64,000 nucleotides of DNA from an uncultured Blautia sp. (GCA_934373235.1 CAKROW010000001.1:62001-126000); one strand, 5' to 3'; counted from the first letter of the stretch, positions 25,952 through 35,604 are shown. Numbers and translations are program-made. The notes: generated by a model not told the origin, from the sequence alone.

Positions 25952-27305
25952 TGATCTTCACTCCTGCAATGGTGTGGCTGCTTAAGAAGCCTGTATCAAA
26001 GTTTCCGGACTGATAGTCCTGATTTTTAAGGATCTCATACTGATAATCAATGTTTGTGTCAATACCGTCAATGATCACCTCGCCCAGTGCACTCTGCATT
26101 TTTGCAATGGCTTCCTCCCGGTTATCTCCGTGGACGATCAGCTTGGCAAGCATGGAATCATAGTAGGGAGGAATCTTGCATCCATTATATACACAGGTAT
26201 CCACACGGATCCCCTGGCCTCCCGGAAAATGTGCACCTCTGATGACTCCGGGAGACGGACGGAAATTCTTTTTCGGATTCTCCGCGTTGATCCTGCATTC
26301 AATGGCATGTCCCATAATATGGACATCATCCTGTTTAATGGACAATGGATACCCGGAAGCTATTTTGATCTGTTCTTTTACAAGATCGATCCCTGTAACC
26401 CACTCTGTTACCGGATGCTCTACCTGAATCCTGGTATTCATCTCCATAAACCAGAATTTCCCGTCCGGCTCAAGGAGGAATTCAATAGTCCCTGCATTTA
26501 CATATCCCGCTGCTTTTGCCGCAGTTACTGCGGCTTTTCCCATTTTTTCCCGAAGCTCTGGGGATACTGCCGCACTTGGAGATTCCTCGATCATCTTCTG
26601 ATGATTTCTCTGAATGGAACAGTCACGCTCACCAAGATGAATCACATTTCCCTGGCTGTCTGCAAGGATCTGGAACTCAATATGTCTGGGATTTACCACA
26701 AAATGTTCTATATACATGGTTCCGTCCCCGAATGCGATCTCAGATTCTTTTCTTGCTGTGGCGTAGGCTTCCGGAAATTCCTCCGGCGTATTTGCCACAC
26801 GCATACCTTTTCCGCCACCTCCAAGTGCAGCCTTGATGATCACCGGATAACCGATCTTTTCTGCTTCCTTAAGTCCGCTTTCAATGTCATCCACAGAACC
26901 TTCGCTTCCGGGAACTACGGGAACTCCTGCATCGATCATGGTTTTCCTTGCGATCTGCTTGTTACCAAGCATACGGATCACCTTTGAGGGCGGTCCCACA
27001 AATGTGATCCCGCATTTTTCACATAACTGTGCAAACCTTGCATTCTCTGAAAGAAATCCAAATCCCGGATGAATGGCATCTGCCCCGGAGACCAGCGTTG
27101 CACTGATGATCTGTTCCATATTCAGATAACTCTGTGCAGAAGGCCCCGGCCCGATACAGATAGCCTCGTCTGCAAGCTGGGTGTGGAGACTTTCCTCATC
27201 TGCCTCAGAATAAACAGCCACAGTGGCAATTCCCATTTCCCTGCATGCGCGGATGATCCGCACTGCGATCTCGCCTCTGTTGGCGATCAGTAACTTTCCA
27301 ATCAT
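25941..27305 (-). CDS. accC: Biotin carboxylase subunit of acetyl-CoA carboxylase
   Basis: A 454-residue ATP-grasp enzyme with the standard opening KLLIANRGEIAVRIIRA, the glycine-rich loop AALGGGGKGMRVA, and EMNTRIQVEHPVTE at the active site. It carboxylates the biotin on AccB using ATP and bicarbonate. It is 10 bp downstream of fabZ and overlaps accDA, consistent with a stoichiometric complex. Confidence 0.95.
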   Translation of the reverse strand: MIGKLLIANRGEIAVRIIRACREMGIATVAVYSEADEESLHTQLADEAICIGPGPSAQSYLNMEQIISATLVSGADAIHPGFGFLSENARFAQLCEKCGITFVGPPSKVIRMLGNKQIARKTMIDAGVPVVPGSEGSVDDIESGLKEAEKIGYPVIIKAALGGGGKGMRVANTPEEFPEAYATARKESEIAFGDGTMYIEHFVVNPRHIEFQILADSQGNVIHLGERDCSIQRNHQKMIEESPSAAVSPELREKMGKAAVTAAKAAGYVNAGTIEFLLEPDGKFWFMEMNTRIQVEHPVTEWVTGIDLVKEQIKIASGYPLSIKQDDVHIMGHAIECRINAENPKKNFRPSPGVIRGAHFPGGQGIRVDTCVYNGCKIPPYYDSMLAKLIVHGDNREEAIAKMQSALGEVIIDGIDTNIDYQYEILKNQDYQSGNFDTGFLSSHTIAGVKINEN

Positions 27306-27314
27306 ATAATCACC

Positions 27315-27743
27315 TTACCCGATCATAAATGTAAGCTCAGCCTCTACCGCAACTTCTCCATCAACAGATGCAACTGCGGAACCGATACCTACAGGCCCTT
27401 TTCTGCGGATGATCTTTGTCTCAAGACGCAGCTTATCTCCCGGAACTACCTTTCTGCGGAATTTACATTTGTTGATACCGCCAAAATATGCGGTTTTTCC
27501 CTTCATCTCATCCAGGGAAAGGATGGCTACTGCCCCCACCTGTGCCAGCGCTTCTACCATAAGCACACCTGGCATTACCGGTTCCTCCGGAAAATGTCCT
27601 CTGAAAAAGTCCTCGCGGAATGTAACACATTTGTATCCTGCGGCAAATTCTCCCGGTTCATAATCTTCAATATAATCCACAAGCAGAAAAGGGTGTCTGT
27701 GTGGGATGATCTCCTCAATCTGTTTTACATCAAGATGTTTCAT
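27315..27743 (-). CDS. fabZ: 3-hydroxyacyl-ACP dehydratase
   Basis: A 142-residue hot-dog-fold dehydratase with the catalytic His in IPHRHPFLLVDYI and Glu in EEPVMPGVLMVEALAQ. It dehydrates 3-hydroxyacyl-ACP to trans-2-enoyl-ACP. It lies between accB and accC in the operon; no fabA-type gene is seen. Confidence 0.95.
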   Translation of the reverse strand: MKHLDVKQIEEIIPHRHPFLLVDYIEDYEPGEFAAGYKCVTFREDFFRGHFPEEPVMPGVLMVEALAQVGAVAILSLDEMKGKTAYFGGINKCKFRRKVVPGDKLRLETKIIRRKGPVGIGSAVASVDGEVAVEAELTFMIG

Positions 27744-27761
27744 TTTTTATACCTGTCCTTT

Positions 27762-28331
27762 TTATCTGATTCTGAAAAGTTTCTGGCCATACTCTACAGG
27801 CTGGCCGTTCTCCACACAGATCTCCACGATCTCACCGTCGAAATCGCTTTCGATTTCATTCATAAGCTTCATGGCTTCCACGATTGCAAGAACCTGTCCT
27901 TTTTTTACCTTGTCACCAACCTGTACATAGGGAGGAAGATCCTGGGACGGAGCTGCATAAAAAGTTCCCACCAGAGGGGAAGTTACCACATTGCCCTCCT
28001 GAGACTCTGATGTAGCTGCAGATGCTTCCTGTGTTTCTGATGTTTCATCGGAGGCTGACCGCTCCGGCACAGCTTCTGATGCAGTGTCTGTCACTGAAAC
28101 TGCCGGAGATGCCGGTATCTGTACCGGTGCTGCCTGGATCATCTTGCGGAATTTTCCACCTGATATCATCTGTCCGGAAACATTATCCACAGTTTCCAGA
28201 CCTACGGTCTGGATAACCTGCGGTTTTCCATGTTCCATGCTTAAGGTAAGATCTGCTGTCTCATATGTAAATGCTGTCAGTTCAGATGCTGATACATGGT
28301 CGATCAGCTCAAGGATCTGCTTAAATTCCAT
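27762..28331 (-). CDS. accB: Biotin carboxyl carrier protein
   Basis: A 189-residue protein with an N-terminal segment, a central Ala/Ser/Thr/Glu-rich linker (about 75-110) and a C-terminal biotinyl domain with the EAMKLMNEIE motif whose Lys is biotinylated. The acetyl-CoA carboxylase carrier. It follows fabF by 2 bp, so translation is probably coupled. Confidence 0.95.
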   Translation of the reverse strand: MEFKQILELIDHVSASELTAFTYETADLTLSMEHGKPQVIQTVGLETVDNVSGQMISGGKFRKMIQAAPVQIPASPAVSVTDTASEAVPERSASDETSETQEASAATSESQEGNVVTSPLVGTFYAAPSQDLPPYVQVGDKVKKGQVLAIVEAMKLMNEIESDFDGEIVEICVENGQPVEYGQKLFRIR

Positions 28332-28333
28332 TT

Positions 28334-29575
28334 TCAGTCCTCCTCATACTTTTTCACAAGTAATGTTCCGTTATGTCCGCCAAATCCCAGGGAATTGCTC
28401 ATTGCGTAGCGTACCTCCTGGTGTGCGGGAGCACCGATCATATAATTGAGATCCAGCTCTTCCTCTGTCTCCCTGGTTCCCATTGTCTGATGGATGAAGC
28501 CGTCCAGAATGGATTTTACACATACGATGAACTCAACTGCTCCGGCTGCTCCAAGAAGATGTCCTACCATGGATTTTGTGGAATTGATCTTCACATCTTT
28601 TGCTGCTTCCCCGAAAGCAAGCTTGATCGCTCTTGTCTCAAAAAGGTCATTATGGTGGGTTCCGGTTCCATGTGCATTGATGTAATCCACATCTGATGGC
28701 TGTACCCCGGCCTCTTTCATGGCATTTTCCATGGCACGGGCAGCACCGCTTCCGTCCTCTGCCGGAGATGTGATATGGAAAGCATCTGCTGTTGCGCCAT
28801 ATCCCACTACTTCTGCCAGGATGGTGGCATTTCTCTTTCTGGCATGTTCAAGCTCTTCAAGTACCACCACGCCTGCACCCTCGCCCATAACAAAACCGCC
28901 TCTGTCCTTATCAAAAGGAATAGATGCACGGAAAGGATCCTCACTGGTGCTAAGTGCTGTAAGGCTTGAAAATCCTGCTATACCGATAGGGCACACTGCT
29001 CCCTCTGTACCACCTGCCAGCATCACATCTGCGTCTCCATACTGGATGGCACGAAAAGCATCTCCGATACAGTGGGTTCCGGTTGCACAAGCTGTCACCA
29101 CATTGGTACATTTTCCTTTTGCACCTACAGCGATGGATACATTTCCGGCTGCCATATTTGTGATCATCTTCGGCACAAGAAGAGGGTCTACCCTGGACGG
29201 TCCTTTTTCCACAAGCTTCTTCTCATTCAGCTCTGTTGCCTGAAGGCTTCCCACTCCTGAACCGATGATAACGCCTACGTTATAGGGATCTTCCTCCTCC
29301 ATTTTCAGGCCTGCATTTTCTACAGCCTCAAGCGCCGCCACCACAGCATACTGGGAAAAAAGCTCCATTCTTCTGGCTGTTCTCGGATCCATCCGGTCCT
29401 TTGCCACAAAGTCTTTCACCTCACCTGCCAGCGTTGCCTTGTATCCTGTTGTATCAAAACGGGTAATGGGAGCAATTCCCACTTTTCCCTCTTTAATTCC
29501 GTTCCAGAAGTTCTCCACATCGTTTCCGATGGGTGTTACCGCACCAAGTCCTGTTACTACAACTCGTCTTTTCAT
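28334..29575 (-). CDS. fabF: 3-oxoacyl-ACP synthase II
   Basis: A 413-residue condensing enzyme with the Cys-His-His triad: Cys in VVTACATGTHCIG, His in HGTGTHHND and His in GHLLGAAGAVE. It elongates acyl-ACP with malonyl-ACP. Full length. Located between fabG and accB. Confidence 0.95.
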   Translation of the reverse strand: MKRRVVVTGLGAVTPIGNDVENFWNGIKEGKVGIAPITRFDTTGYKATLAGEVKDFVAKDRMDPRTARRMELFSQYAVVAALEAVENAGLKMEEEDPYNVGVIIGSGVGSLQATELNEKKLVEKGPSRVDPLLVPKMITNMAAGNVSIAVGAKGKCTNVVTACATGTHCIGDAFRAIQYGDADVMLAGGTEGAVCPIGIAGFSSLTALSTSEDPFRASIPFDKDRGGFVMGEGAGVVVLEELEHARKRNATILAEVVGYGATADAFHITSPAEDGSGAARAMENAMKEAGVQPSDVDYINAHGTGTHHNDLFETRAIKLAFGEAAKDVKINSTKSMVGHLLGAAGAVEFIVCVKSILDGFIHQTMGTRETEEELDLNYMIGAPAHQEVRYAMSNSLGFGGHNGTLLVKKYEED

Positions 29576-29584
29576 ATGATCCTC

Positions 29585-30325
29585 CTAAACTGCCATTCCA
29601 CCGTCTACGCTCAGTACCTGTCCTGTGATATACCGTGCATCATCAGATGCCAGAAAGGCGATTGCTTTTGCCACATCCTGCGGTTCCCCGAATGTACCCA
29701 TCGGGATGGATGCCACGATATTTTCTTTTACCTTGTCCGAAAGTACATCTGTCATATCTGTTCTGATGAATCCCGGAGCAACAGCATTGACTGTGATGCC
29801 TCTGGATGCCAGTTCCTTTGCCGCAGATTTTGTCAGTCCGATGATTCCTGCCTTGGATGCAGCATAGTTTGCCTGTCCTGCATTTCCTCTCAGTCCCACT
29901 ACAGATGCAAGGCTGATGATCCGGCCGCTTCTCTGTCTCAGCATGGTTCTTGACACATGACGGATACAGTTGAAAGCGCCTTTAAGATTCACATCAATAA
30001 CCCTGGAAAAATCCTCCTCGCTCATCTTCATGAGAAGTCCGTCCTTTGTGACCCCCGCATTGTTGACCAGAATATCCACACGCCCGTATTTCTCTGTAAC
30101 TGCCTTGAAAAACTCCTCGCAGGCTTTGAAATCTGCCACATTGCACTGCATCACATCTGCCTGTCCGCCTGCTGCTTCGATCTCTTTTTTCACTTCCATG
30201 GCTTTTTCTTCTGAGCCGTTATAATTGATGATTACCAGGCTTCCTGCCTTGGCAAGCTCCAGGGCAACAGCTTTTCCGATTCCACGGGAACCGCCTGTTA
30301 CAACTGCGATCTTTTTATCTGACAT
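29585..30325 (-). CDS. fabG: 3-oxoacyl-ACP reductase
   Basis: A 246-residue SDR with the NADPH loop TGGSRGIGKAVA, NNAG, catalytic Ser in ISLASVVG and YAASKAG. I use the ATG at 30325, preceded by AAAGGA, giving the usual FabG length; an ATG 24 nt upstream is in frame. It reduces 3-oxoacyl-ACP in the elongation cycle. Confidence 0.94.
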   Translation of the reverse strand: MSDKKIAVVTGGSRGIGKAVALELAKAGSLVIINYNGSEEKAMEVKKEIEAAGGQADVMQCNVADFKACEEFFKAVTEKYGRVDILVNNAGVTKDGLLMKMSEEDFSRVIDVNLKGAFNCIRHVSRTMLRQRSGRIISLASVVGLRGNAGQANYAASKAGIIGLTKSAAKELASRGITVNAVAPGFIRTDMTDVLSDKVKENIVASIPMGTFGEPQDVAKAIAFLASDDARYITGQVLSVDGGMAV

Positions 30326-30355
30326 ATCCGATTCCTTTCTTATCTCCAAAAAAAT

Positions 30356-31279
30356 TCACTTGGACAACTCCCCACATACTTTTTCCGCATCCTCAACTGT
30401 CTGGATGTTATATACATTTACATTTCTGTTTATCTTTCTCATAAATCCCGCAAGTGTTCTTCCAGGTCCGATCTCCACAAAAGTATCCACGCCGCTGTCG
30501 ATCATTTTTTCCACGCTCTGCTGCCAGCGCACGGAAGATGAGATCTGTTTCTCAAGAAGTTCCTTTGTCTTTGAACAATCTTCCACATACTCTGCTGTTA
30601 CATTTGTTACATAAGGGATCTTAAGCTCATGGAGTGTTACTTTTTCCAGAACTTTTCCAAGTTCTTTTCCGGCTTCGTCAAGCATTGCAGAATGAAACGG
30701 CCCGCTGACATTTAAAGGAAGCACTCTTCTTGCCCCTGTCTCTTTCAGCTTTTCCGAAGCTTCTATCACTGCCTCTTTAAGTCCGGTGATCACGATCTGT
30801 CCCGGACAGTTATAGTTGGCAATGCTCACATCCTCAATGTCACTGATGGCCTCCTCGATCTTTTCCGTGTCCAGTCCAAGAACTGCTGCCATGCTTCCCT
30901 TTCCTGCAGGTACGGCCTGTTCCATAAGGATTCCTCTTTTTCGCACGGTTGTCACTGCATCCTTAAGCTCCATGCCTCCTGCTGCCTCAATGGCACAATA
31001 CTCTCCAAGGCTTAAGCCTGCTGTCACATCCGGGTGAAGCCCCAGCTCCTCCACCACCTTTTCCATTGCAAGACAGGTTGTGACAAGTGCTGCCTGTGTG
31101 TATTCCGTCAGGTCAAGCCTGTCATTTTTTTCAAAACACAGTTCTCTCATATCCAGGTCAAGCCACTGACTGGCAAAATCAAAAACTTCTTTTGCAGTAT
31201 TATATTTTTCATAAAAATCTTTTCCCATTCCGGCACTCTGTGCGCCCTGTCCGGGAAAGATAAATGCGATTTTTCCCAT
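30356..31279 (-). CDS. fabD: Malonyl-CoA:ACP transacylase
   Basis: A 307-residue acyltransferase starting MGKIAFIFPGQGAQSAGMG, with nucleophile Ser in GLSLGEY (GLSLG instead of the common GHSLG; the His is replaced by Leu) and His in SGPFHSAML. It loads malonate onto ACP. I start at 31279, with GAGGA 7 nt upstream. Confidence 0.94.
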   Translation of the reverse strand: MGKIAFIFPGQGAQSAGMGKDFYEKYNTAKEVFDFASQWLDLDMRELCFEKNDRLDLTEYTQAALVTTCLAMEKVVEELGLHPDVTAGLSLGEYCAIEAAGGMELKDAVTTVRKRGILMEQAVPAGKGSMAAVLGLDTEKIEEAISDIEDVSIANYNCPGQIVITGLKEAVIEASEKLKETGARRVLPLNVSGPFHSAMLDEAGKELGKVLEKVTLHELKIPYVTNVTAEYVEDCSKTKELLEKQISSSVRWQQSVEKMIDSGVDTFVEIGPGRTLAGFMRKINRNVNVYNIQTVEDAEKVCGELSK

Positions 31280-31303
31280 TTGATCTTCCTCTTTCATTCT
31301 GTT

Positions 31304-32245
31304 TTACTGAATAAATGCAAGGTTTCTGCGGATAGCCTCTTCAGTCTCACTGATCAGTCTTTCCATCAGCTCTTTGCAGGTGGGAACATCTTTTACCATT
31401 CCTGCGATCTGTCCGGACATTACGCTTCCGGTTTTCACATCACCTTCCACAACTGCCTTTCTCAATCCTCCCAGGGTCAGTCCCTCAAGCTCCTCAAAGC
31501 CTGCTCCTGCCGCTTCTTTTTCCAGGTATTCTTTTGTCATCTGGTTTCTCAGGGCACGTACCGGATGTCCGGTAGTACGGCCTGTTACTCTTGTATCAAT
31601 ATCCTTTGCTTTTATAACGGTCTGTTTGTAATTGTCATGAACATTACATTCCACAGTTGCCACAAAACGGGTTCCCATCTGCACAGCCTGTGCTCCAAGC
31701 ATAAAAGCTGCCGCGATTCCGCGTCCGTCTCCGATACCGCCTGCCGCGATCACCGGGATCTGTACTGCATCCACTACCTGCGGGACCAGCGCCATGGTAG
31801 TTGTCTCTCCGATATGACCTCCGGATTCGGTTCCCTCTGCCACAACAGCATCTGCGCCGCAGCGCTCCATTCTTCTTGCAAGTGCAACAGAAGCTACTAC
31901 AGGGATTACCTTCACCCCGGCTTCCTTCCACTCTTTCATATATTTCTCAGGACTTCCGGCACCTGTTGTCACAACCTTGATGCCTTCCTCCACAACGATC
32001 TTTGCCACCTCATCTGCATTTGGGCTCATAAGCATGATGTTTACGCCAAAGGGTTTGTCTGTCAGTTTCTTTGCCTTACGGATCTCATCTCTCACCCACT
32101 CGGCCGGTGCGTTGGCTGCTGCGATCAGGCCAAGTCCTCCTGCCTCTGAAACAGCCGCTGCAATGTGATGATCTGCCACCCATGCCATACCACCCTGGAT
32201 CACCGGGTATTCAATGCCAAGTAACTCTGTAACTCTTGTTTTCAT
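31304..32245 (-). CDS. fabK: FMN-dependent enoyl-ACP reductase II
   Basis: A 313-residue TIM-barrel flavoprotein of the nitronate monooxygenase/FabK family (YPVIQGGMAWVADHHIAAAVSEAG, AGGIGDGRGIAAA, GTESGGHIG). Its position among the fab genes and absence of fabI support FabK. It reduces enoyl-ACP with NAD(P)H and would make the host insensitive to FabI inhibitors such as triclosan. Confidence 0.92.
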   Translation of the reverse strand: MKTRVTELLGIEYPVIQGGMAWVADHHIAAAVSEAGGLGLIAAANAPAEWVRDEIRKAKKLTDKPFGVNIMLMSPNADEVAKIVVEEGIKVVTTGAGSPEKYMKEWKEAGVKVIPVVASVALARRMERCGADAVVAEGTESGGHIGETTTMALVPQVVDAVQIPVIAAGGIGDGRGIAAAFMLGAQAVQMGTRFVATVECNVHDNYKQTVIKAKDIDTRVTGRTTGHPVRALRNQMTKEYLEKEAAGAGFEELEGLTLGGLRKAVVEGDVKTGSVMSGQIAGMVKDVPTCKELMERLISETEEAIRRNLAFIQ

Positions 32246-32269
32246 ATCTCTATTACCTCCGGAAAATAT

Positions 32270-33235
32270 TCAGTATTCTATAAGACTGGCTCCATAAGTC
32301 AGCCCGCCGCCAAATCCTGCAAGCACAAGCCTGTCACCACGTTTCAGTTCCCCTTTTCTCTTTATCTCGTCAAGGAGGATCAGAAGGCTTGCAGATGAGG
32401 TGTTTCCATATCTGTCCATGTTCATGGGAAATTTATTTATTTCATCACCAATACGTCTGGCTGCAGAACGGATGATCCGCTCATTTGCCTGATGGAGAAG
32501 ATAATACCTGATTTCCTCACAGGCTACCTTTTCCCTGGAAAGAAGCTCCTTCACTGCCTCCGGTACTCTGGATACCGCAAAGGTAAAAACTTCTTTACCA
32601 TTCATTCTGATATAGGTTTCTGACGCTTTGGGATCATTCTCATACCGGATCTGGTTTCTGCTGGTAAGTGTCAGCGCACTGCCCTTTTTTCCAATGGAAT
32701 GAGTCACCTGTGCGTATCTCCCGTTCTCTTCTGCTTTCAGCACCACTGCACCTGCTCCGTCCCCAAAAAGGATACAGGTAGTACGGTCTGTCCAGTCCGT
32801 TAAACCGGATAGTTTCTCTGCTCCGATCACAAGAGCTGTTCTGTAAATTCCCTGAGCCAGGTAAGCCTGGGCTGTATTTAATGCCAGCAGGGATCCTGTA
32901 CAGGCTCCGTTGAGATCAAAACAGGTTGCATTGACTGCCCCGGTGATTTCCTGAACCTTACATGCCACGCAGGGCATGATATCTGAAGGGGAAATGGTTG
33001 CCACAATAATAAGGTCTATCTCCTCAGCGCTTATCCCGGCGTCTTCTATGGCCCGCCCTGCTGCCTCTGCTGCCATCATCACGGTATCTTCATTGTCTCC
33101 TGCAATGTGCCTCTGTGCCACACCGGTCCTCTCCCGTATCCACTCATCACTGGTATCCACCATCTGTGCAAGATGATCATTATCCCACACCTCCGGGGGA
33201 GCCCAGGAACCTGTTCCATATATTCTGCCTGTCAT
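32270..33235 (-). CDS. fabH: 3-oxoacyl-ACP synthase III
   Basis: A 321-residue initiating condensing enzyme with catalytic Cys in NGACTGSLLALN, His in LLHQANERI and Asn in GNTSSASL. First gene of the fab operon. The ATG at 33235 has GGAG 6 nt upstream; an ATG 12 nt earlier lacks one. It condenses a short acyl-CoA primer with malonyl-ACP. The promoter with a FabT-like operator lies about 70-110 bp upstream. Confidence 0.94.
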   Translation of the reverse strand: MTGRIYGTGSWAPPEVWDNDHLAQMVDTSDEWIRERTGVAQRHIAGDNEDTVMMAAEAAGRAIEDAGISAEEIDLIIVATISPSDIMPCVACKVQEITGAVNATCFDLNGACTGSLLALNTAQAYLAQGIYRTALVIGAEKLSGLTDWTDRTTCILFGDGAGAVVLKAEENGRYAQVTHSIGKKGSALTLTSRNQIRYENDPKASETYIRMNGKEVFTFAVSRVPEAVKELLSREKVACEEIRYYLLHQANERIIRSAARRIGDEINKFPMNMDRYGNTSSASLLILLDEIKRKGELKRGDRLVLAGFGGGLTYGASLIEY

Positions 33236-33303
33236 ATTTTTCTCCATAATACTTTGTCACACGGATGTGATCTGTTAACCTGTTAGTTTTTACTTTAAAA
33301 TAT

Positions 33304-33343
33304 TTTGATTATCAAATTATATCATTATAAAAGCATTTGTCAA
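33304..33343 (-). promoter_or_regulatory. fab operon promoter with FabT-like operator
   Basis: On the minus strand TTGACA (33338-33343), 16 bp, then a perfect TATAAT (33316-33321), followed at once by the palindrome TTTGATAATCAAA (33304-33316). The palindrome agrees with the FabT box of streptococci and lies where a repressor would block initiation. Confidence 0.8.
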
Positions 33344-33428
33344 GATTTAATTTAACGAATTTGTAACATAATCGTGGTAAGCTATCAGAGACAAAAAGTC
33401 TGAAAACATAGAAAGTGAGTGAACTTCA

Positions 33429-34142
33429 TTGAAAAAATCTACTGCATTACGGATATGTTTCTATATTGCCGGGCTTCTTATCCTGGCTCTTGGAATCATC
33501 CTGAACACAAAATCCGGCCTTGGCGTATCGCCTATCATCTCTGTTTCCTACAGTATTTCAACCATTGCAGGAATTAATTTTGGCAATATGACCTTTGTTC
33601 TTTACAGCATTTTTGTGGTTGTGGAGATAGCCCTCCATCTTTTCCGTGAACACAGAGCCTCCACATCTGAAGCCGCACCACTGAAAAATGCAGTGCATAA
33701 AGATATCCGTCTGGTTCTTCTCATGGATATCCTCCAGCTTCCCTTAAGCCTTGTTTTTACAAGATTTATGAATCTTTTTTCCGCACTGATCCCGTCCCCG
33801 GGCAAAAATCTTCCTGCGCAGCTTGGAGTGCTCTGCGGTGGGATCATCCTTACAGGTATCGGGGCTGCCATGTCACTGGATATGCGCATCATCCCAAACC
33901 CCGGAGACGGAATCGTACAGGCTATCTCCGACTGTATCCACAGACCTGTGGGATTTACCAAAAACTGCTTTGATCTTTTTAACATCTGCATTACCATCTC
34001 TGTGGGACTGGTCTTCGCAGGACATCTTATCGGTGTAGGACTTGGAACGGTTATTGCAGTTCTTGGTGTAGGGCGTGTGATCGCACTGTTTAATCATCTT
34101 TTCCTTGCAAAGATGACAGAAGCTGCAGGTGTTGAAGTCTGA
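33429..34142 (+). CDS. YczE/YitT-type integral membrane protein
   Basis: A 237-residue protein with about five to six membrane helices. It opens with RICFYIAGLLILALGIILNTKSGLG and has a conserved NPGDGIVQAISD loop, both typical of the YczE/YyaS/DUF6198 family of unknown function. The start appears to be TTG at 33429 with a weak AGTGAG site. It is transcribed divergently from fabH; the shared 180-bp gap contains the fab promoter. Confidence 0.8.
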   Translation: MKKSTALRICFYIAGLLILALGIILNTKSGLGVSPIISVSYSISTIAGINFGNMTFVLYSIFVVVEIALHLFREHRASTSEAAPLKNAVHKDIRLVLLMDILQLPLSLVFTRFMNLFSALIPSPGKNLPAQLGVLCGGIILTGIGAAMSLDMRIIPNPGDGIVQAISDCIHRPVGFTKNCFDLFNICITISVGLVFAGHLIGVGLGTVIAVLGVGRVIALFNHLFLAKMTEAAGVEV

Positions 34143-34203
34143 CACCGGAATTTCCTCCTGCATGGTTCTCCCTCTGCATCCTATGATTTTCGCTCCACAA
34201 AAA

Positions 34204-34251
34204 ACAGCACAGAAAAATTTCTCACCGTGAGAAATTTATTTTCTGTGCTGT
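34204..34251. terminator. Bidirectional terminator
   Basis: ACAGCACAGAAAA pairs with TTTTCTGTGCTGT around an inner TTTCTCA/TGAGAAA stem, with T-runs on both strands, between the convergent membrane-protein and mnmM genes. Confidence 0.88.
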
Positions 34252-34264
34252 CTTTTTATATGAA

Positions 34265-34831
34265 TCATTTCAATTTTATCACAAGTACCGGGATCGGGGG
34301 ATTATTTGGCCGGTTGGCATATTCCGAGCAGATCACCAGACATTCATGAGGATCTATATTTTCCAGAAATCCAAGAACTCTGTCCCGCTCCTCAAATCCG
34401 GTATCACCGCCACTGTAGATGCAGATAGTCATAAGCCCGCCTTTTTTCAGCAGCCGTATCCCGCTCTCTATGGCTCTGATGCTGGAATCCGCACGGGTAG
34501 CTATTGCGTGATCTCCTCCTGGCAGATATCCCAGGTTAAAGGTAATACAGGATATACTTCCCGGTGCCCCATATTCTTCCATATATTCATGGGATCTCTG
34601 CACCAGCTCCCAGTTCCCCGGACACCCTCGCTGTTCCATTTGCTTTCTGGTATTTTCAAGTGCCTGGGGCTGGATATCAAAGGCTACCACATGCCCCTTT
34701 TCCCCGGCAAGCAGACTTAAAAGAGCTGTATCATTTCCATTTCCCATGGTTGCATCCATACACAGGTCTCCGGGCTTTACCTGCTGCCGGATAAAAAGCC
34801 TGGTATACTGGGTGATCTGGAGATTTTTCAT
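34265..34831 (-). CDS. mnmM: tRNA methyltransferase MnmM-like (YtqB family)
   Basis: A 188-residue Rossmann methyltransferase of the rRNA_methylase/YtqB family: MDATMGNGNDTALL (SAM loop), FDIQPQAL, FNLGYLPGGDH and the C-terminal NPPIPVLVIKL. In Bacillus the homologue methylates 5-aminomethyl-2-thiouridine in tRNA. The start overlaps the stop of the GntR gene by 4 bp. Confidence 0.85.
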   Translation of the reverse strand: MKNLQITQYTRLFIRQQVKPGDLCMDATMGNGNDTALLSLLAGEKGHVVAFDIQPQALENTRKQMEQRGCPGNWELVQRSHEYMEEYGAPGSISCITFNLGYLPGGDHAIATRADSSIRAIESGIRLLKKGGLMTICIYSGGDTGFEERDRVLGFLENIDPHECLVICSEYANRPNNPPIPVLVIKLK

Positions 34832-35511
34832 GATATGGTCTCCTGTTCGTCCAGCCCGTAATCCCGGATGGCATGACGGATATGAAGCTGCATGGCCTGC
34901 CTTGCCCCGTCCCCGTCACGAAGTTTCATATATTCCATGATCATACTGTGATCAAGAAGCATATCTGTATAGAGAGTCTGTTTCAGCCGGTTTTCCTCAA
35001 AGGCTTTGACAAGAGCCTGGTTGATGATCTCCATAAGCCTGATCCCGAATTCATTGTGTGATGCCCTGGCAACTGCATTATGAAATTCCTGATTTCCCAG
35101 AGAATTCTCTTCCCTGACAGTACTGCTCTCTTTCAGTTCTTTCCCGATACGCAGGATCTCCTCCAGCTCCCCGTCTGTAGCCCGCACTGCTGCCATGGCC
35201 GCCATCTGGGGCTCCAGCATCATTCTCAGTTCATACAGGTCACGGATCTTAACATGCATCACCTTAAGGCTGTCAAAACCAAATTCTTCCGCTGCCTGGG
35301 AGGCTTCCATCACATAGGTCCCCTTTCCCCGACGCACCTCAAGCATTCCCTGTGTCACAAGATACTGTACTGCCTCACGGACAGTTGTACGGCTGACTCC
35401 CAGTTCCTCTGCAAGCTCTTTCTCATTGGGGAGCTTATCTCCCGGAAGGAACCTTTTCTGCACCATGATCATGTCCATGAGTTCTGATTTAATTCTGTCT
35501 GCACGTTTCAT
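34828..35511 (-). CDS. GntR-family regulator with FCD domain (FadR subfamily)
   Basis: About 227 residues: an N-terminal GntR winged helix (LPNEKELAEELGVSRTTVREAVQYL, RRGKGTYV wing) and a helical FCD effector domain (ELRMMLEPQMAAMAA, NQEFHNAVARASHN, with metal-binding type residues). FadR-subfamily proteins usually sense small organic acids. It lies just downstream of the dehydrogenase that ends the glycyl-radical operon and may control that operon. The ATG at 35511 has AGAGGA; a start at 35535 is also possible. It has its own promoter at 35554-35582. Confidence 0.88.
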   Translation of the reverse strand: MKRADRIKSELMDMIMVQKRFLPGDKLPNEKELAEELGVSRTTVREAVQYLVTQGMLEVRRGKGTYVMEASQAAEEFGFDSLKVMHVKIRDLYELRMMLEPQMAAMAAVRATDGELEEILRIGKELKESSTVREENSLGNQEFHNAVARASHNEFGIRLMEIINQALVKAFEENRLKQTLYTDMLLDHSMIMEYMKLRDGDGARQAMQLHIRHAIRDYGLDEQETIS

Positions 35512-35553
35512 ATATCGATCATCCTCTGTTTCCATTCATTCTGACTGCCTACC

Positions 35554-35582
35554 ATCATAGCGTAGAATTACTTTTTTGTAAA
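35554..35582 (-). promoter_or_regulatory. Promoter of the GntR gene
   Basis: TTTACA and TATGAT separated by 17 bp on the minus strand, upstream of the GntR start. The 13-nt box found at the two catabolic promoters is absent here. Confidence 0.5.
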
Positions 35583-35604
35583 GCCATGCAGAGGGAACCT
35601 GATA

